From Cryptomeria japonica (Eukaryota; Streptophyta; Pinopsida; Cupressales; Cupressaceae), in the NCBI RefSeq assembly GCF_030272615.1, contig NC_081409.1, positions 204,353,949 to 204,417,948 on the forward strand: DNA of 64,000 nucleotides, in the 5' to 3' direction. Under the pieces are notes generated by a model. The model was given only the letters and a program-made list of their open reading frames with translations. It was not told the DNA's origin and did no database searches. Below, piece after piece: positions 1 to 12,035 of the stretch (within the stretch, counting starts at the first letter, position 1; each line of letters begins with the position of its first letter). Made by a program: the position numbers and the translations under genes.

Positions 1-156
1 AAGTATTCTTACCTGATTTGATTTTCATTTGTGATAGGTGTTGTGCTTACAGACGATTCATAAACTTGTGAAGTTGAACAAATAATTCCATCAAATTACA
101 CCACACAAATATATAAATCTGAACTTCATAAATTGCTGCCCATTTCTTATTTATTA

Positions 157-392
157 TGGCAGAGAATTCACTGTTTTAAGATACCTTGTCTCCAGGTTCA
201 ATTAATTTTGCAGGTAATGCAATAAGGGACTGTTGTGAGTCTTCAATCTGCTTCAAGGCTGAGTCTTCCCTTTCCAAACCACAACTCTCACACCAGAAAT
301 ACCCAGAGATGCATGACTATAGCAAGGTTATTATCACTGTTGTAGAGAAAGAGTTCCAGCGCCGACTTAATAATTGTCCCAATCTGTATGAA
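157..392 (+). pseudogene. Conserved ORF relic of unknown function, copy A
   Basis: A reading frame starting at the ATG at 157 (MAENS...) meets a TAA after seven codons. It then stays open to about 392 and ends near NNCPNLYE. The paralogous stretch at 20807-21016 encodes nearly the same peptide, including the shared core KYPEMHDYSKVII and TVVEKEFQR, but stops earlier. A possible acceptor (tgcag) lies inside. I do not recognise the family. The peptide similarity may simply reflect recent duplication rather than selection. Confidence 0.3.
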
Positions 393-1041
393 TAGGCTGC
401 GATCCCCACCAGTGCTCACGTCCAGCAAAACCAATAATCAAACTCTCATTTTTAGTATCCACGCTAGTCTACTATGATGAAACCCAATTTCTTTTATTTT
501 GTCTCCTTGCACCAAAAGAAGAGAGCATCTGCCAAAAGATTGAGGCTCCCATGTCCAATGTGAAAATTAAAGAAAGATGAGACTTTGATTTTTTTACACT
601 TTCACGCCAAAGAAAATAGTGCTCGCGGAGGAACTCACACTAGTATTAGCCGCGGCTAGGAAATGAGGCAAAAGCCCAATAGATTTATTTTAAAACAATG
701 ACAAAGGTCACGTCCAAGCAACAATGTCCTTTACTCACACAACCTTGAATCTCCTTTGACCTTTTTGATTGTTGATGTATTCCCCTTATTTTGCCATGCC
801 TTCCTCAAATCAGCAATTCCACAATAAATGTTTTGTTTGTTTAGAATTAAAACATACTCACAATTAGGTATTACGGTCGAGGGGTCAGAAGTGGGGCATT
901 TTAAGTTCGAACCGTCATGTGGACTGCCATAATATACATGCATGTTGGCATCCAGCTACTTTGCCACATAGTCAGATTTTTTGCAAACCTAGAAAATCTT
1001 TTTTATCCACCTTGGACTTGATCTGCCATGTGTAATGGTGG

Positions 1042-1545
1042 GATTGGTCCAAGGTGTCAAAAAAGGGCTCATTTTTGGAAAATCCTTTTTATCCACCTTG
1101 GACTTGATTTGCCACATGTAATGGTGCAATTGGTCGAAGGTGTCAAAAAAGGGGTCCATTTTTGGGTTGACGGGTCATGGTGCACATCAACCAAGAGAAG
1201 TGGTGTGTCAAGGCAGGGATCTAGCGTGGCGTGCAAGCAATTTACCACCCTCTACGGAGGACGAGCTGTAGTTTACTACGCGTCTCGTCACATTTCACTG
1301 ACCTGTTTACCGCCCAATATCGAATGCAAGAACCACTTAATGGTTCATTTCATCATAAAACATGCCCACTTTCCCTCATTTCTTTCACGCTTGTTCTCGA
1401 CTATTTGTTGCTTTAGCAACCAAAAGTGTGTTGCCTAAAGACCACAAACCATCATTTACTATGCGACAAGATGCTCGTGCATATTGCGACCTAAATGTAT
1501 TCAGAGACACTTTCTTGCCATACCACCATTTTCGATGTCCTCGTC
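1042..1545 (+). repeat. Left arm of large inverted repeat, copy A
   Basis: This arm recurs in reverse orientation at about 4985-5462, some 3.4 kb away. Shared landmarks are the ggtccaaggtgtcaaaaaag stretch, the aaccaagagaagtggtgtgt stretch and the stretch around catttcactgacctgttta. Within the arm a ggtccaaggtgtcaaaaaagg-like segment occurs twice in direct orientation about 90 bp apart. Frames that stay open here are not convincing genes because they are not preserved in the other three copies of the arm. Confidence 0.75.
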
Positions 1546-3660
1546 TTCTGGTTGCCACCTAAGGTAACTGCCATCCTCATTTTGTTTGGTATTTCTCCAA
1601 AAATAATTTCATTTTTGATGTAGCTTACTTCCATTTGACGGTTGCTTACAGGTTTTCATGGCTACTAGGAGGGTTTGTTTTTAGGTTTTTGTGCCATTTG
1701 ATCTAGGTGAGGAACTACTCCTCACTAAAACTACCATTAAAACTTGTGTCTCTATTTGCTTTGCTTTGTTCTTATTGTTTTGTAGTTTCTAATCTTTTCT
1801 TGAAGGTTCGTCGGCTTTAGTTTCCTTCGTTTGATATTTCTCTTGCTTGTGTTTGTGATGTTTATGAACAATGATAAATAATGTGTTCATAAACACACTA
1901 AAACTGAGGGGAAAAAAAGTGTTCTTTGGGGTTCTAAGTGATACTATCAAATGGGTTTCAAGTTTCATGGTGGTTCAAGGAAACCGTATAGTTTGTAAGG
2001 TTTGTGTGGTCATGGTTGATATATGTGTGTGTGTGAAACAAAGGAGGGAAAGTGGGCAGGATGTGCAATTATATATATGTTCAATGTGTTTGTGTTTGTA
2101 TCCGTGTGGTCATGGTTGTTATCTTTTATGGGTTTTTAGTTATATGATTATGGGGCTAGGTTGTACATTTTTGGGGGTTTAAAGTTATATGGTTATGGGG
2201 CTAGGTTATACAATTTTTGAGATTTTAAGTTATACTATTATGCCTTCACACATGTCTATATTGTATAAAGCTACATTGTAATGAGGAATCTTTCTTTCTT
2301 CTAGCAATTTTTCTTCAAATTATATGTATAATTTGATGTAAAGATAGGGTATATTGTATTTGAACATATGATGTATTTTGTACTTGTATGCAGATGAAAA
2401 ATGGTTGTCGTTATGTACAAATGAAAATGTATGAATATGTTTATGTTGAGATGCATGTAGTTGATATGAATATTAGAAATAATGTATTCTAACCCTAATA
2501 GGAAATTGAAACAAATGTTGATTTCAAAGTATTTTTAAAATTAAGTTTGTTTGGGATTTTTTTTTTTTGTATCTTTTGTTTTAAATTGTAACATTAGGGA
2601 GAGGGAAAATTAACTTGTGTCTATTTCTTTTTGTAACATGGTGTCAAGCATCAAAGTTGTCTCCAGGAACTTTAGGATAGGAAAGATAAATAATACACCT
2701 CCTTAAAATGAATTTTCAACAATTTCTTTATAGGGCCTTATTAATTTCATTAAAGCTTGTGGATTGCATTAACTCTTCTAGGGTCATCAATGTTTGGACA
2801 TTCTCTTTTGATACCTTCCAAGTCCTCTTCCTTTTCTCTTTAATTTAAAAATATTGTTTAGGTTTTGGTATTCACTTCTATTGCTAGCATACTGAGTTGG
2901 TAATCTTGAGTATCACCCTTTCATTTTGAGGTGCCAATATCAAAAACCTTAAAATCGATATCTATCTCTTCTTGAGTTATCTATATTTTTAGTTCATCCT
3001 CTTATTTTCTAATGCATATTTGATGGTTTTCTAAATGACCATTTCATTATTAATAGTACTCAACTATAATCTTTGTATTTCTAAGGTGCCCTGAGTTTCT
3101 AGGAGCTTCTATTTGGCAACTTTATGTGTGTGTGTGTAGTTATACACACACTTTACACCTAGTCATTATGAATAACACTTGCCTCCCATCTTACCACAGG
3201 TGCTGACATAGAGTTAGTCGAGACTTCTTCCTCGAGTCCTATCATGATAGAGCACTCGACGAAAGAGTTTTACATACATATACACACACATGTATGAACG
3301 TGTGCTACATGCTAATGAAATCAATACTAAGGCATTGCCCAATATCCAATGTAAGAACCACTTAAGATTTTATTTCATCGCACATCCCACCCATTTCCCC
3401 TCCTTTCTTTCATAGGCATAGAAACACAAACACATACACACCCACACACACACATATAATGGGTTGCACACTTAATTTTTGTTGGCTATGAAATCTATAG
3501 TTTGGTTCATTTTATTGTCATTTGTATGTTATTGATTAAATCAATTACAAAGTGATGTATACAATAATTTTGTTTCTTTTCAAATGTATATATGTAAGAT
3601 GTATGAGATAATCATTCATTGATTTATATAATTATTTGTCTCCTACAAGTGATTGTATAC

Positions 3661-4085
3661 AAATGAATCTGGAGTATGTTTCTTTGATCAGTAATTAAAT
3701 ATGCATTATACATAATATAGATGCACAACAATTAGGATTTATATAAATAATACATATACAAGATATAGATACAAGATATTGATACATGTATACACATGAT
3801 ATAGATGTGCATGGCATGTTTCTTTGATCATTAATTTAATTTGCATTGTACATAATATAGATGCACAAAATTTAGAATTTATATACATGATACATATAAA
3901 GATATAGATGCAAGATGTAGATAGTTGTATACCCATATAGATGTACATTATCCAATATGTTTCTTTGATCAATATTTTGTATTCTTTGTACATGGATACA
4001 CATGATATAGATGCATAATATATTTAAACAATTGATAATGAATTAGATGCAAAATATGACAACAAAGCAATAGTATTTATCCAAT
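3661..4085 (+). repeat. Tandem repeat, about 141 bp x 3, copy A
   Basis: The landmark tgtttctttgat starts at 3677, 3817 and 3959, giving spacings of 140 and 142 bp. Each unit is followed by tacataatatagatgcac- and gatatagatgcaag-like stretches. Copy B has the same array around 25460-25850. Sequence is AT-rich and non-coding in appearance. Confidence 0.75.
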
Positions 4086-4420
4086 GAAGTGAAATATTAA
4101 CTGATTCTTGCATTTTGTATTGGGAATTCAGCCATATATGGGATACAACAAAGAAACAATATTTATGTGACTAAAATGAATAACAAATCGGTGAGACTTA
4201 AACACTAGTCAACTTGGATTTTAGGAGAGGAAGGCCAGTTGTGGGCCACCCTATGTTCGGGTAGCCGCATGGGGTGTCATGTATGCACATGTTGGCATCC
4301 AACTACTTTGCCACACAATCAAACTAGTTGCATACACAAACAAATCATTTTCATCCACCTTGGATGAGATATGCCATGTCTACATGAAATAGGTAAATGA
4401 GGTTCTCAAAACCTTTTTAG

Positions 4421-4985
4421 TATTGAATTATGTTGAACTCTATTAATTCAAATTGAATTGTAGACATGCAACATAATTTAATGCTAAAAATGCTTTCGTA
4501 GAATCTAGTGTCTTCGTTGCAGTCTCAGTAGAGGGGTCATTGAAGAACATTCATAACCTTCAAACATATAACACTTATCATCTCTACAATAAGATTGCTC
4601 CCTCATAAAGTGGTACTAGCAAATGAGGATCTACAATTTTTATAAGTGCTTTCTGTATTGAATTATGTTGCAGTCTATCAATTCATGGTAAACTATAGGC
4701 GTGCAACATAATTCAATACTAAAAAGGCTTTTATAAAATGATGTGTCTCTCTTGCAGTCCTTAGTAGAGGGGGCATTAGAGAACATTCATAGCATTCAAA
4801 CATATAACACTCAAATCATCTCTGCAGTAAGATTTCTCCCTCATAAAATGGTACTAGCAAATAGGGACACAAGTTTTATAAGCATCTTTTGTATTGAACT
4901 ATGTTGCAGCCTATCAATTCATGGTGAATTGTAGGCATGCAACATAGTTTAATACTAAAAAGGCCTTTATAGAACCGTGTCTTCA
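4421..4985 (+). repeat. Tandem repeat, about 235 bp x 2.4, copy A
   Basis: The landmark tattgaa starts at 4421, 4656 and 4892 (spacings 235 and 236 bp). Each unit contains a hairpin: TATTGAATTATGTTG at 4656-4670 is repeated in reverse complement about 31 bp later, followed by a tactaaaa stretch. The units also share cattcaaacatataacact. Copy B has the same array at 26224-26780. Confidence 0.8.
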
Positions 4986-5462
4986 TTGTTGGTCAACCAA
5001 AAATGGAGGTGTGGCGAGCATGCGTCTCTCAAGACATCAAGGTCTCCATGTGCATGAGCATCTTGTTGTGTAGGAAATGATGGTTTTTGGTCCTCAAGCA
5101 ACCCACTTCTGGTTGCTAGAGCGGTAAACAATAGAGAACAAGTGTGAAAGAATGGAGGGAAAGTGAGTGTATTTTGCGATGAAATGAACTATTAAGTGGT
5201 TCTTGTATTTGATATTGGGCAATAAACAGGTCAGTGAAATGTGATTAGATGTCTAGTAAATGCCCTTGGCTGAATGACATTCAAAGTACGACACACAATT
5301 AATGCAACTCATCCTTTGTAGAGGGTGGTGCGTCACTTGCATGCCACATAGATAATACAACCTGGATGCTACCTTGACACACCACTTCTCTTGGTTTACA
5401 TGAACTATGACCCATCAACCCAAAAATGGGCCTCTTTTTTGACACCTTGGACCAGTAGCACC
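4985..5462 (-). repeat. Right arm of large inverted repeat, copy A
   Basis: Reverse-complement match to 1042-1545, diverged by scattered substitutions and small indels. The inner flank is the 235-bp tandem repeat. Such a pair of roughly 0.5 kb arms could be a foldback or terminal-inverted-repeat element, but I found no clean target-site duplication. Confidence 0.7.
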
Positions 5463-6600
5463 CTTTCCACATGGTAGCTCAAGTCCAAGGGTGATGGAAA
5501 GGATGGTTTTCATTAGATGATTACTACTATGCAAATAAAATTGGCACATGGTTACATTCAATAACATTGAACTTGGGGCCATTGATTGAACATAGTGACA
5601 ATTATAATAAATTAAAAATGGCACATGATCATGTTCAAAAGAAAATGAATCACACTTATACATATATTAGTTTATAAACTTCATTACATACCTTCCATTT
5701 TTTTCAATTTTCATGGAACCATCAAAACAAAAAAATGAGTCTACATCTTGTAACTATCAACTAAATGTATAGGAATTGTAACCATCAACAAATTGTATGC
5801 AACATGGTGATAAAACAAAAACATATCAAAATGTGAGCATTTATGACCAAAAACATCAAGGAGAGGGAAAAGAGGAAAAAAGAAGCCACAAATGAAGAAA
5901 AACACAAGGAAAAGGAACCATAGTTCAAGAAAACATAGACTTTTTCATAATAGGGAAAAACATGATGGTAGACTAAGAAACAACCATTTGATGAAAATGA
6001 CGTTTTGCATGTTATAATGGGAAACAAACACTTACCCTTGTATTTTTGGTAATAGAGATGAAACATAGGGAGCTTATACTCAAGTAGCAAGCATAATTTA
6101 TGGTTAATTATTTTATATATTTTCTCAAAAAGCATATGGAATTTTTTTGTTAAAAAATACTATTAAGTTCTTTAAATAGTACCTTGTGAGAAAGATTCTA
6201 GTATTCGCTATCATGAGACTCTTAAGCTCTATCATGGGACTGTCAAGCCCAAACTTGTAAAGTCATTTGAAGCTCTATTATCATAAGTAAAACATGAATA
6301 GTTTGTTTTATGTTTTAATGTGTGAAACTGATGCAAAGAACTCAAGAAAACTGGTAATCAACACCAACAAAAATATTTTCAACTTGTTTTCTTAAATTTG
6401 ATTTGTTTTGATTTGAATTTATTTTATTAAAATCTATTTAAAAAATGATTTCCATTTTTTAAAACATTTTTTTAATGTTTTTTGATAAATACATCAGAAT
6501 CTATTAATTAGAGAAATACTGTACACATATCCACAAAAAAAGGGTAGAAGGACACAAGGTCACCCCTCAAAGTCGCACACATAGTACTTGAAAATAAAGG
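5463..6600. other. Intergenic, no gene seen
   Basis: AT-rich sequence shared with copy B (about 27266-28330). It contains runs of A and T and short simple repeats. Open frames here are short, low-complexity and not convincing. Confidence 0.5.
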
Positions 6601-6602
6601 TC

Positions 6603-6683
6603 AAATGAACATAACTCAAAAAGCAGTAAACATGAACATAACCCAAAAAGCAGTAAACATGAACATAACCCAAAAAGCAAGGG
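6603..6683 (+). repeat. 27-bp tandem repeat x 3
   Basis: Three consecutive units of the form atgaacataacccaaaaagc plus agtaaac. The corresponding place in copy B (about 28345-28385) has only one recognisable unit, so the array either expanded in A or contracted in B. Confidence 0.75.
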
Positions 6684-6870
6684 CCCGACTCCAAAAACAG
6701 CATGAGACTAAACAGTAAGAACATACCCAACTATTTTTTTAATGTTTGAAAGTGATAAAAAATATATATTTTTATTTTCACAAACTTTAATTTATATGCA
6801 TATATTTTCATATTTATGTAGAATTTTCCATTTCTTATTTGTGGTAGCATAGATTTGAAGTACAATACTA

Positions 6871-7080
6871 TTAATGGATCCAACTACCTTCGTAGATAAT
6901 CCTACAGATAAACTGATGGCTCAGAAAATAGCCAAGTGTCAGCATGCCAGTAGAGATAAGCTTGATTAGTCTCCTTATGGCAGGGGGAGAAAGAACCAGG
7001 TCCTCCACCCGATAAAGTCCCAATACTCCAACCTCTACATTGATATGTAAAGCATCCAAGAATATTGGGTACAGCATTTA
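6871..7080 (-). pseudogene. Possible degenerate Ty1/Copia pol 3-prime end
   Basis: On the minus strand a frame reads HINVEV, then YRVEDLVL, then KLISTGML and SHQF. This faintly follows the end of Copia RNase H (KHIxV...FIR..VE...I...+ISTxxMLADxxTKxL). The match is weak and the copy-B equivalent (28600-28800) is frameshifted by a deletion. I also considered an IDO 3-prime exon because of an IIYEG string, but the rest does not fit that family. Treat as a tentative transposon remnant. Confidence 0.3.
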
Positions 7081-7600
7081 GCTAAATGCCTTTGCCCATG
7101 TTTCACTGACGATAATATAATCTTATTCTACACAAGGAGAAGAGTTTAAAACCTGTTTCTACTTTCTCCGCGTATTTGGTCTTTAAAACTATAATCAAAC
7201 TTTTCACAGTATGCATACAAAGATATTCATATATAATATAAGGATAATTTAAAAGTATGTAGTCTAAAAGAGTTATTTCAAGAAGTAAGAATTCAGGGTT
7301 TTTGATAAGATCTATAATGAAAAAACTGCAATAAAAAGAATCTCTGAAAATTGAACTAACAATGCTATTTTTAATCTTATAGACTAATAATCTCATAAAT
7401 GCCATTGACAATGCTATTCTTAATCTTATAGACTAATAATCTCATAAATGCCATTAAAAACCATTCATTTATTATATAGAATGTGAACAATAATCTAGGA
7501 CATCACATTAGCATGCAGAGGTGCTCTTATCATTAAAAAGTAAAAGAACGTATTTAAACAATGCATGGATAAAAACAAAAGAGTGAGGAGAATCTCTCAC

Positions 7601-8317
7601 CTGAACCATATCTTGTTGAGCAACAGCATCATGGGCATCCACCACGGCCTTCAATCCTACACCTGCCTTGGCCTCAATATCAACATGGACAAGACGAAAC
7701 CATTCTTCGTCCAAACCACCATAGAAATTATGAAGACAGACTATGTTTCCCAGCTCGATTGCACAATTTTCGTTCAAAATCCGCCAATTCAAGAGAGTAT
7801 AAGTGGCATATGTGAGAACGGGAGGCATGCCCAGGCTTGAAGAAACTTCGCAGAATGGAACTGCCAACTTACTGGGAAGCACACTTACTGGAGATGGAGC
7901 GCCCCATATATAAGCGTGTGTCATGAACGCCAAAACCAACATTCCTCTCCAAATCTCTGAATCCCCTCCTAGTAACAAATCTTGGTAAGGAAATGGTGGT
8001 AATTTCTCTATAGTTTGGCGGAGCTTTTGGCCATGGTCGAAGGCAGCAAGCAACTTGGGGAGATCGTGCAGAGTTTCTTCCCATGGACTGAATTGTGGGT
8101 GTGAGAGATGAGGCAGAGGATCCACGGCTGGTAGAAAACCTCTATGCCCAGAGACCTCAAAAAACTGAGCACTAGAAGAAGATGAGTTATTCACATTGCC
8201 TTTCGTATATGCACAGGCACTAATCCTCTTCAGAATTTGAATGCCTTTCTTATTGACGGTCACTGCAAATTGCCTTGAGATGGTAGTTGTCGGGTATGCT
8301 GCCACGGCCATATCCAT
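7601..8317 (-). CDS. Indoleamine 2,3-dioxygenase-like protein, first exon (copy A)
   Basis: The first 239 codons of a protein closely resembling the N-terminal half of the IDO family, haem dioxygenases that open the indole ring of tryptophan to give N-formylkynurenine. Visible motifs are HRGFLP (58-63), THAYIWG (133-139), LAVPFCEVS (151-159), PPVLTYATY (165-173), NWR (177-179), Phe198 and the DEEWF/LVHVDIEA stretch (203-216). Residues 1-55 are an extra Ser/Lys/Arg-rich leader, possibly an organelle-targeting peptide (inference). The exon ends at 7601 with a good donor (CAG then GTGAGA). The open frame beyond it loses similarity. The conserved Arg and the proximal haem histidine (His346 in human IDO1) should lie in later exons, which I do not see; they may lie before position 1. 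The ATG at 8317 is the first in frame. Activity cannot be judged from this half. Confidence 0.8.
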
Positions 8318-8399
8318 AGCTTAGTAACTCTTAACACACCCTGCTTTGTCTACCAGTAATAGCTGAAAATATCATCTGGTGTCCAAAATATAAAACAAA

Positions 8400-10946
8400 A
8401 CTTAACATCAATAATTAAGGACAAATCATATGCAACAACAAAATAAGGGTCATATGGTGGTGGGACTATTTTGTCTTTGTAGTATTGTAATAATAGAATA
8501 CACGTCATGATTGGTTGACGTCAATATTGATATAATATTACTGCAATGACAAAAAATGTCAAGTAGTCACAAGCATTTCCTTTTCAATATAACATTTGTT
8601 TCTTAGATTCGTTGACATCTATATTAATATAATATTACTACAATTACAACATATGTCAAGTAGTGAGAGCACTTCCTTTTCAATAAATATATGTTCTCTA
8701 GTTGATAGTGAGTTATGAGTTATCAATTTACTTGTAGGTTGGACAATAGTTTGAGATAAAAGTTTTTTGATAATTATATGTATGGTAGTCATGTAGGTTG
8801 AGTACCTAAATTTTTAATATTCTAATAAAAATATTTGTTGTATAGTTGATAGATGAGTAACGACAACAATCTAGAGGTATAGTAGATAGAATTAGAGGTA
8901 TAGTAGATAGAATTTGAGATCAACAATTTTTTGCATATGAATATTATAGAGCTATTATGATTGATACTGATATGAAATTTGATTGATAGTAGCAACAATT
9001 ATGAGTAGCATAATTGAAATTTAGTTTGTTCATTAGAATGAATATTTGTTAAATATTATAATCTTTTTTAAAGACCCCTTTTAATATGATTGTTTGATTT
9101 TGTGTTCTATAATGAAATAAAATTAAATAATTCTTAACTTTTTGTAATGAACAAACTCAACTTCAGTCTTGAAAGTAATGTCAAATCTAACAATCATAAA
9201 TTTAGGCAAGTCAATGAAAGTAATGCATTTAACTTGTAAAATATGTTAATATTAAACTATGTAGTGATGAGTATTTACATTTTTAGTGTTGTAATAGAAT
9301 TATTGAGTAGCATATTTTTTTTTAATTTTTCTCTTTGTAATGTGTACTGGAGCTTTCACTTATCTTGGTTAAATAAATATATTAGAAAAATAGTTTTTGT
9401 AGTTTTTTTGACATTTACTATTAAATATCTCAATTTCAATTTAAAAAACTTGATATGAAGTTTATCATTTTCAATAAATAGTAATTAATTTAATGCTTCG
9501 AATATCTAAATTGGACTAGATAATTAGAGAAAAATTAAAATAACTATCAATATTAATAATATTAGTGAAAAAATTAAGTACTTGTTAAAAATTAAGAAGT
9601 AGATAGACATTTTAATTTAAAAATGACATAAATAAGTTGTGTAGTTAAAATGATTCTCTCTAATATTTTTTGAAGTGGACTAATAATGTATTTTATTTAT
9701 CTCTTCATCTTCCTTATCTCTCTTCTTTACTCCTTATCTCTCCAACCAGCATCTAGAGGGCTCGACCAAGAGGAATTCGAACCTGAATCACATTCATGCT
9801 ACTTGCAACTAATCAATGCATTGTGGGGTCAGCTTGTTTGATTTTTAAATAAATAAAAAAAGATTTTGTTTTATTTTATTGGTGTATGAAATTCAAAATG
9901 AACAAATCAAACTATGAAGGCTATTTAGGAACAAATTATTTGCTAATCAAAATTTAAAAATAGTAATTGTATTATGCTAATAATAATTCTTGTATGAATG
10001 GTGAAGATCAACCTTAAGAACAATACTATAACTAACATAGTAAAATTCTCATACATTTTGCATGCAGAAAAGAAAAACTAAAAAATATTATGATAAACAT
10101 GTACATAAAATAAATGTATGTTTGATGAAAAAGGATAGATATTAATATAGATAATAAAAATAAAGTTTAATCTTTATAATACATAGAAAGAGACATATTT
10201 TTTTTAATGTTTGTAGATATTGTGTTAAGACTTTGATACATTAGTTATAAACTATATATGCACAATCTTTTCTATTTTTAATGAAGGTATTAGTGTCTTT
10301 GGCATCACTATAGAGAGAAAATAATTTTAGAGGTACAATAGAATGAAAAAATTGTGATTTTTATGGGAAATATAATAGATCTTTCATTGTAGAGTTGAAT
10401 TTAGGTTTAGTAGTAAGAAAATTATAATTTGATATGATATGTTTTATATTTGGATTATGTCTATCATCTAAAATACAATGATAATCTCTCTAGATTATAG
10501 AAATATGCAAATTTAAATTTTACTATCTTATTATTGTTATATATGCATCAAAGTAGACCAAAACTTATCACTATTGTAATTTGAAACCCAAGTGAACACA
10601 AAATAGGAAATTGAAAAGCTCGTGGTAAGTAAATTTATTTCCAAACTAGAAAGTTATGAAATAGTGATGGATAATTACATTATTGTACTATTGTTCATAA
10701 ATGTTTATATAATAACACAATATTGAGATGCAATTTTAAATAAATAATGATAATTTTTTATATAAAAAAATTGTACTATATTATAATATTTTTTATGTAA
10801 ATGATGAGATAAGAGGTGGATAAGCAATATATAAAAGAAAGTGGATGAGATAAATAAATATTTTTATATTAAAAACTAATAGAAATATACTTTAATTTAA
10901 AATAAAACAATTTTTAAATAAATAAAATAATTATATTATTGTCCTT

Positions 10947-10981
<35 letters not shown>

Positions 10982-11380
10982 TTGATACTTTTATATACAT
11001 GATATATAGAGATAAGAAACTAATATTATGATAATCCTTTACCATCTAATTATGGTTTTTTATGACTAATCTATTACTAAGGCTCTCACAGAATAGAGGA
11101 TGTAATTGGATTAAGTCAGAATAGTACTAACATGAGACATAGCTTAGAAGATAATATCAATTATGTTAAGAAAACAACACACATTATACCAAATGTATGA
11201 CACATTATCATGTATATGGATTTTAGCAGATTACGTGTTCTTCCAACACAATGACAAAAAATTAAGGATATAAAAAACGGTAAGTCTTTGGTAAAATTGG
11301 TGACCTTCCTTTTACAAAGGAACATTTAAATTTAAACTCGCTATTTTAACTATCAAAATTTATAACATTTAATAATTCAA
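8400..11380. other. AT-rich intergenic, no gene seen
   Basis: About 3 kb of AT-rich sequence collinear with copy B (about 53230-56470). It contains a tRNA-like B-box stretch near 9760-9785 and a short TA run at about 10952-10976. Copy A has roughly 140 bp more than B around 8490-8640, partly an internal near-duplication of an aatattactrcaat-containing segment. I see no supported gene. Confidence 0.5.
9745..9815 (-). repeat. Possible tRNA-derived SINE relic
   Basis: On the minus strand GGTTCGAATTCC resembles a pol III B box and is followed by a TCTTGGTCGAGCC stretch. The same stretch occurs in copy B at about 54495-54530. A weak A-box-like sequence lies roughly 30 nt upstream. No target duplication or tail was identified. 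Confidence 0.25.
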
Positions 11381-11790
11381 GCTTAAAGTGCTTTGGTTGT
11401 TATCTTCATGAATTAAGCTTACCAGAAAGCATGGAGGGTGATCTCATTGTACAAGTGATGGATTCCAAGGGTGATGTAAAGGACGTGTTGCTCTCTTGTA
11501 AATTCTATTGTCTATGATTTGGTAGTAAAAGTTACAATGGAAGTGCAACATTTTAACCAAAGGAATTTATATCAGCATCGGCCTTGGACATGGTTATTGA
11601 CAAATTTTTCTTATAAATTATGGAGTTTTAATTCCTAAACAAAGTTAAAGTTGTGTGGATAAATCATTTCGCTTCAAGTAAATTATATCTTTGAATAGAT
11701 TTTAAATGAAATGTACAAGATTGCCTTGTACTAGTAAATGATTCGCTTGATGTTGTACTAAGTGTTTGGGATTTAGAGCATTGACTATTT
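11381..11790 (+). pseudogene. Pseudogene of plant C2-like unknown-function protein (copy A)
   Basis: Three collinear pieces resemble a conserved plant protein family of unknown function, as I recall typified by Arabidopsis At4g24610/At5g65440. The first reads HELSLPESMEGDLIVQVMDS then KGDVK (C2-like start). The second, about 11510-11630, reads VYDLVVKVTMEVQHF then NQRNLYQHRPWTWLLTNF. The third, about 11727-11790, reads DCLVLVNDSLDVVL. About 65 residues expected between the first and second are missing, the pieces shift frame, and stops interrupt, including TAA before TKLKLC. No intron is needed between pieces 2 and 3, so a processed copy is possible. The same pieces occur in copy B. The family assignment is from memory of its motifs. 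Confidence 0.55.
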
Positions 11791-11872
11791 GGCATATTGA
11801 TAATGTGTGGCTTTCAATAGGGAGTTAGCTTTTTTTATTGTTTACACAACTATTTTTTGTTGGTAAATATTA

Positions 11873-12035
11873 AATATGTTACATGAAATAGATCTAAGTT
11901 TGCATATTGTTGATGGAGTGCTGAAGGAGGGACTCTACGATGTTTGCAAAGATTTTGGCATGGAGGTATGTGGGGAGGTGTGCATAGATAGATATCTCAT
12001 ATCCAAAGAACACAAGGTGTTTTTCACCATCTAAA
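11873..12035 (+). other. Short open frame shared by both copies
   Basis: An open frame reads LHEIDLSLHIVDGVLKEG, then MEVCGEVCID, and ends SKEHKVFFTI before TAA. Copy B (about 56968-57130) keeps the frame and the stop with a few substitutions. No ATG of its own starts it and I do not recognise it. It could be an exon remnant downstream of the C2-like pseudogene. Confidence 0.25.

Noticed and set aside
1028-1438. 136-codon plus-strand frame
   Set aside because: It lies in an inverted-repeat arm and is not preserved in the other three copies of the arm.
3661-4985. CRISPR-like array
   Set aside because: The repeats are directly adjacent tandem units of 141 and 235 bp without unique spacers, and the DNA is a plant nuclear type.
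6871-7080. IDO 3-prime exon suggested by an IIYEG string
   Set aside because: The neighbouring residues do not fit the IDO pattern, the copy-B counterpart is frameshifted, and a Copia pol remnant fits slightly better.
7565-7840. Plus-strand frame of 91 codons opposite the IDO-like exon
   Set aside because: Shadow of the minus-strand coding sequence; the same applies at 52252-52640.
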